Assembly: GCA_950295325.1 (NCBI GenBank)
Contig: OX485804.1
Coordinates: forward strand, 16,556,001-16,616,000
DNA from: Polytrichum commune
Taxonomy: Eukaryota > Streptophyta > Polytrichopsida > Polytrichales > Polytrichaceae
Direction of reading: 5' to 3'
DNA length: 60,000 nucleotides
The translations under genes and the position numbers were made by a program. This document shows, one piece after another, positions 55,961 to 60,000 of the stretch. The notes beneath the pieces are model-generated. The model did no database searches. It worked only from the letters and a program-made list of their open reading frames with translations, and was not told the DNA's origin. Numbering within the stretch: the first letter of the stretch is position 1; each line of letters opens with the position of its first letter.

Positions 55961-57924
55961 TGTTGTTGCTTTTTGCAAATCAATAGTGTAAGTAACTACT
56001 GATTCTAGTGATGTGAATTTTGGGTGATTACCAGTCATTGTATTCACGTTTTCTTTTATATTTTGGGCATCTTCAAACATGGCTTGAGGAGACCTCGAGG
56101 TTGCCAAAATAAGGTACTTAGCAACTCATGAATAAAAGGCTTTATGAAGCGTCACCAACTTGAGCCTTCTCTCTTGATGGGAATATCCAGCTCATGGTCG
56201 CGTCATACTATCAAGTTGGTGGCATGGTGCCTCACTTGAACTTTGAAGATTGGATCGCTTTGAGTTCCAATAATAGAGTCATGTAATGTGACTATGAATG
56301 CAAGGAGAACTATCCATAACATCATTAAGCAAGATCATGTAAGATCATATCATGCGTTCATTCATCTGAATGTGCACTAGCTCCAACATCCCGTGATTAT
56401 ATTCTCGGGGCTCACGTACGTGAACGAACGCACACTACTCAATAATGTGAAGTCCTCAGATGTAGGGTTACAAAGTGTGGGAGGTCATTGGGGGTTGTTG
56501 GTGGAGGCAACTTTGATTACATGAGGTCATGTGCCACCAGAAGAATCAGTAGTATTTTAGCACTTGGGGCAACAACCTTAAGTAACACATGCCCCAACAC
56601 GGCACTTGTGTATCCAATATGCATGTGAGACGCCCACCAAATTGTTACATGTATATATATATATATATATCCCATTTAAAAACACCTACATACAAACATA
56701 ACATCTCACTAGCTGCTTCTACATGAAAACTTATACTTTGCGATTGGTGGATCTTCTCAAACTTGTGAAAATTTTAATCTCGTGTGTTCTATTGAAAAAA
56801 ATCTAGTGTTTGTTATGAAAAAGTGGGAATTTGTCAATTAAGGCACCTGAATTTCCTATATAACCAAATACATCAATATAACATAAGAAAGAAAGTGTAC
56901 ACGATATGTGCAATTTTCTTTAAGAGTTTAATACTTTCAAATGATGTGTACTGCATATCGTAAAGGAGAGAAAGGATAAGGGTGCAAGCATGGTAAAGTG
57001 GACCAAAAAAAATGCTCCAGTATTCTAAAACCATAATTTGTTTTGGTGAAAGGCCTAAAAGTAATAGCAAAGCGTTGTTTGAATTGGATTTCTTTTCATG
57101 ATGACCTTTGTTGTTGTGTTGAATATTCACATGTAGAAAATCAAGTTGAGATTTGCAAGATTTGCAATACTTATCATCAAAAGTGATGCTCAAAAGCAAA
57201 TGATTGAGTCTGGTTTTGAACATAGATATCATGCCCCCAACTATTTTGAAGTTTGAATTTTCTTTCATACCCCTTGAATTCATTATCTACTTGAGGGCAT
57301 CGTCACAAAACTTTGTGGAAAACCATCAATTCAATGTAATTTTATCATACTTTAAACAATCACTTGTTCAATAGCACCTACTTGCACACCACACTTGTAC
57401 CGTCTCCTAAAATATGTAGAAATCTCTTGGATTTTTATTTTATATTTAAATTGCTTAGCTTTGTAGATCAATATGTTTTAAAAATGTCTATGATTTTTTT
57501 TCTTCACAAAATTCAAAATTAATGTATAGTTTTGAATCACTTTCACTAAACACTTGGTAGGGATTAGGAGTTGTCCACTTTACTGTGCTTGTACCCATAA
57601 GAGACAATTATATATCAAAAATTTGAAGCTCAAATCAATTTAATTCGTTGGCGCCTTCAACAATTTTCAATTTTGTGAGTCTTGTTGTCTATTTGAGTCT
57701 TATGTTCAAAGTAGACCAATGAAGTTTTGGAAGAAGTGTTACCTTGATGAATCAATGAGGAACACAATTTATTGGAGATAATATGACACTAGGTCCATAC
57801 TAGATAGAAAGATCTAGTAAATTCATGGGGTAGACCAATAACGAGTGGAAATTAGGATGTTCTGAATGCTTGCAAGTGGCATATGAACTTAGACAGTTTT
57901 GTGATAAGTAGGGGAGGATAGCTA
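55961..57924. other. Gene-free AT-rich stretch
   Basis: (AT)n / 'atatatat' lies near 56651-56670. The 136-aa frame on the - strand (56873-57283) has no family resemblance, is AT-rich, and shows no splice or domain signal. Nothing else recognised. Confidence 0.4.
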
Positions 57925-57984
57925 TTGGAAGAGAAGCAGAATGGGGCAGATGCTATAATCTCCCCCTATGAGCCTTTTGGGGGA

Positions 57985-58490
57985 GGTGGATACGGGCAGG
58001 GGCAGCCCCCAGAAAGAAATCAAGATTTTCTAGACCCGACTGAAAACTTCTACCTGTCCCACATGACTTCAAAAAAAACCCTTGCCCTTGCATTCTTGAA
58101 GGCCACTTATCCACAAATCCCATATCGAGTGCACTTCACCTTTGAGGTCCAAAATTCAATGTATATGTTCACTTCCATTGAGTAAATAAACAATTGATTG
58201 GGATTTCATCTTCGAAGTGAAACCGTCAATAAAGCATGTAGTTAACTTGGAAGTCTAAAATATTACAAAACCCTCATTAGCATTGAGGTTATAATTTTTG
58301 TGACTTACCATTGAAAGGTTCTTTGTTATCCTAAATTAGTTATCCTAAAACTAAATCTTTAGTATGTTTATTTTATAATAGTTTAGTTAATAGCTTCTAC
58401 TCTCACAAAGTATTCATACACATTTAAACTAATCAAGTGTGATTGAATGTAATTAAGCCCAATCAAATCAGAAAGTATGCTCATCATATA
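57985..58490. repeat. Second single arm related to the fold-back element
   Basis: It has the same orientation and order as 55055-55500. It shares 'ggggcagcc.cc', 'gactgaaaact.ct.cc.gtcc' and 'tgacttcaaaaaaaa', then the common part 'cattcttgaaggccact', 'gagtgcacttca' and 'cattagcattgaggttataa' that matches the 40.35-40.6 kb arm. No opposite arm was found. Confidence 0.78.
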
Positions 58491-58561
58491 AATAAATTGT
58501 TTATTGGCACAAATTGTTGTATTTCATCACATTGCTAGAAGCCTAGCTTATCATGACGCCT

Positions 58562-58813
58562 TCAGACGCCTCGAGTGCAAAATATGCTCTGAGTAGGCTC
58601 GTCATTATTGACACATGATGATGCTTTTTCTTTCTGTTTGCCTGGTAATTGAGTCTCTGTAAATGAGTTCCTAGCCAGCACATGGAGCATGGGTTTTGGT
58701 TCAAAGGTTATTGTGAACAACTTCCTGAAAAAATCCATAAAATGATCCTTCTTGACATCTTCTAAAGGAGTCATAACACCATATGCTGCATCATGGAATT
58801 TTGATATCAGCAT
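58562..58813 (-). CDS. Exon-like ORF, unidentified
   Basis: 83 codons with protein-like composition: FMLISKFHDAAYGVMTPLED, VKKDHFMDFFRKLFTITFEP, then MLHVLARNSFTETQLPGKQK. The frame extends upstream of the Met by eight codons (HECEPVSF) to a TAG that could be a splice acceptor ('tactag|cat'), so it may be a terminal exon of a - strand gene or a captured exon. Mixed charged and hydrophobic residues, with few Lys/Asn runs, set it apart from the chance ORFs around it. I do not recognise the family, and no further exons were found between it and the window end. Confidence 0.35.
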   Translation of the reverse strand: MLISKFHDAAYGVMTPLEDVKKDHFMDFFRKLFTITFEPKPMLHVLARNSFTETQLPGKQKEKASSCVNNDEPTQSIFCTRGV

Positions 58814-58819
58814 AAAGCT

Positions 58820-60000
58820 AACGGGCTCACATTCATGCTAGTACCTGGATACGGCCGTATTTTTTCTTTCTTTCTTGCTGACACATTCTCATCAACCTAG
58901 TTGAAACCTGAACTTGAGAATGTTGGCACCCATTGGGGTTTCTAGCTCCATCTCTTATTAAGTTTTCCAAGTTTCGTCTCTGGAACCTTGTGATTGAAGG
59001 TTAAGTAGGTATGGTGTGGTCTTTCTTTCTTTCTTTCTTTTATAAATAAAATAATTTGAGTTTTGTATGGGAAGGTCACTAATTGTGAGTTAGTTGAGGG
59101 TGAAACATAACCCTAAACCCTAAACCATGATGATGTCATGTGTTATAGATGAGTGGAGAATGTGCTCAAAATAGACACCATTCAAGGTTCACTTTGTTAA
59201 CCCAAATGGGAGGGTCTATATATGTAGCAATCGCTTGAAAGAAAAAAACAAATCTTCACTTTGCAACCTCCTATTCCCTTTGCATCTCTAAGTTAGTCCG
59301 ACAATGGTGGTGATGGTTCTAAAACTTGAAATGCCTATATGCGTGATTGATTCATTCGTTTGAATTGCTTAACCGGATGAGATACTTCCCGATCCGATGC
59401 ATAGGCCATGATTATTTGTGTTGGGAGTTGGAAGTCAATGTGCACACCACAAGGCCAAGTCTACATGCCTTAACTAGTTTTACTTGTGTGGGAAATTATA
59501 GTAACTTCAACCTCTCATGTCTATAATTTCTTTGCCAAGGGTGAACATGGAATGCTAGACTCATGGTTCATTAGGTTAGGTTTTTGATACAATATTTTGA
59601 TCGATGTGGAATAGTTGATTTATGGCGTCAAAAGGAGGGGACCTTTCACTTTTCCGTTCCTGAAGCCACGCATTTTGGAGGAAACATAATCCGAATGCTT
59701 TGCCAGATCCATCGATTCTTACCAACATATGAAAAATGATTATGTAGGAGACCTTGATGAAGAGCGGAAAGGCTATACTATACTATACAACCTCAAGCTT
59801 ATCAACTCAAACTATAGTTTGCATGCATATGTTATTTAGGTAAAACCTTATTGTGTATGGCTTCTCCCATTTATAGATATAAAGTGGTGAAAGATTGAAA
59901 GTTGGGTTCAATGCATTTTTTTGTCTATGCTTTGTTATTTAGAAGCATATATATATATAAATAGGATATTTATATACTCATAGAATGACATCATCAATAT
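58820..60000. other. Gene-free stretch to the window end
   Basis: 59020-59041 is a (TTTC)n microsatellite. 59140-59420 is another copy of the 16-kb dispersed repeat ('tgctcaaaatagacaccatt', 'aatcttcactttgcaacctcc', 'tttgcatctc'). 'aaccctaaaccctaaacc' at about 59108 is a short telomere-like motif. An (AT)n run lies near 59946. No gene recognised. Confidence 0.45.

Noticed and set aside
56873-57283. 136-aa - strand ORF
   Set aside because: AT-driven composition, no motif, no repeated counterpart; probably chance.
1-60000. CRISPR arrays or bacterial operons
   Set aside because: The tandem arrays have no spacers of unique sequence, and genes have spliceosomal introns; this is plant nuclear DNA.
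1-60000. tRNA, rRNA or snRNA genes
   Set aside because: No clover-leaf with matching A/B boxes or rRNA-like segment was recognised by eye; a covariance-model scan was not possible.

Overview
This window is nuclear DNA from a land plant. Two single-copy plant genes with many spliceosomal introns are recognisable: cleavage stimulation factor subunit CstF50 on the + strand (14 exons, 42004-48162) and allene oxide cyclase on the - strand (3 exons, 50828-53946). The rest is AT-rich intergenic DNA packed with transposable elements, many small inverted-repeat elements with readable target-site duplications, microsatellites and minisatellites. Gene density is low and all element-derived reading frames except one are broken. 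The short allene oxide cyclase and the style of the retroelements would suit a non-seed plant (lycophyte, fern or bryophyte), but that is only an impression.

Layout. 1-5.4 kb: a dispersed repeat, the 3' end of a dead L1-like LINE, a 50-bp minisatellite and featureless AT-rich DNA. 5.4-9.4 kb: a decayed retroelement with, in order, a PCIF1/Dam-like methyltransferase-like domain, RNase H, a C/H zinc knuckle and a restriction-like (PD-(D/E)XK) endonuclease, then a 3' UTR with strong hairpins and a (TATGT)7 tail. It is interrupted by an 828-bp inverted-repeat element. 9.5-23.8 kb: a MITE nursery containing a TA-flanked element, several TTA/TAA-flanked PIF/Harbinger-like MITEs (one family in three copies), an 1.1-kb element carrying seven 100-bp tandem repeats, a nested TTAA-flanked element, and a hAT-like element with G-tract termini. 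23.8-35.5 kb: mostly unrecognised repeat-derived DNA with weak broken ORFs. 35.7-39.8 kb: a PIF/Harbinger pair, with a frameshifted DDE transposase (+) convergent with an intact 494-aa Myb/SANT-like partner protein (-). 40.2-41.5 kb: a fold-back element with about 500-bp arms and a perfect 9-bp duplication. 41.8-48.6 kb: the CstF50 gene. 50.8-54.1 kb: the allene oxide cyclase gene. 54.1-60 kb: relatives of the fold-back element, a MULE-like MITE with a 9-10 bp duplication, and an unidentified exon-like ORF.

The two host genes are functionally unrelated: mRNA 3'-end processing in the nucleus, and jasmonate-precursor (OPDA) synthesis in plastids. CstF50 carries a telo-box and a site II-like motif upstream. 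AOC has a TATA box and a polypurine pentanucleotide repeat in its 5' UTR. Both carry repeats in their introns. The most novel-looking item is the retroelement combining a methyltransferase-like domain, RNase H and a restriction-like endonuclease.
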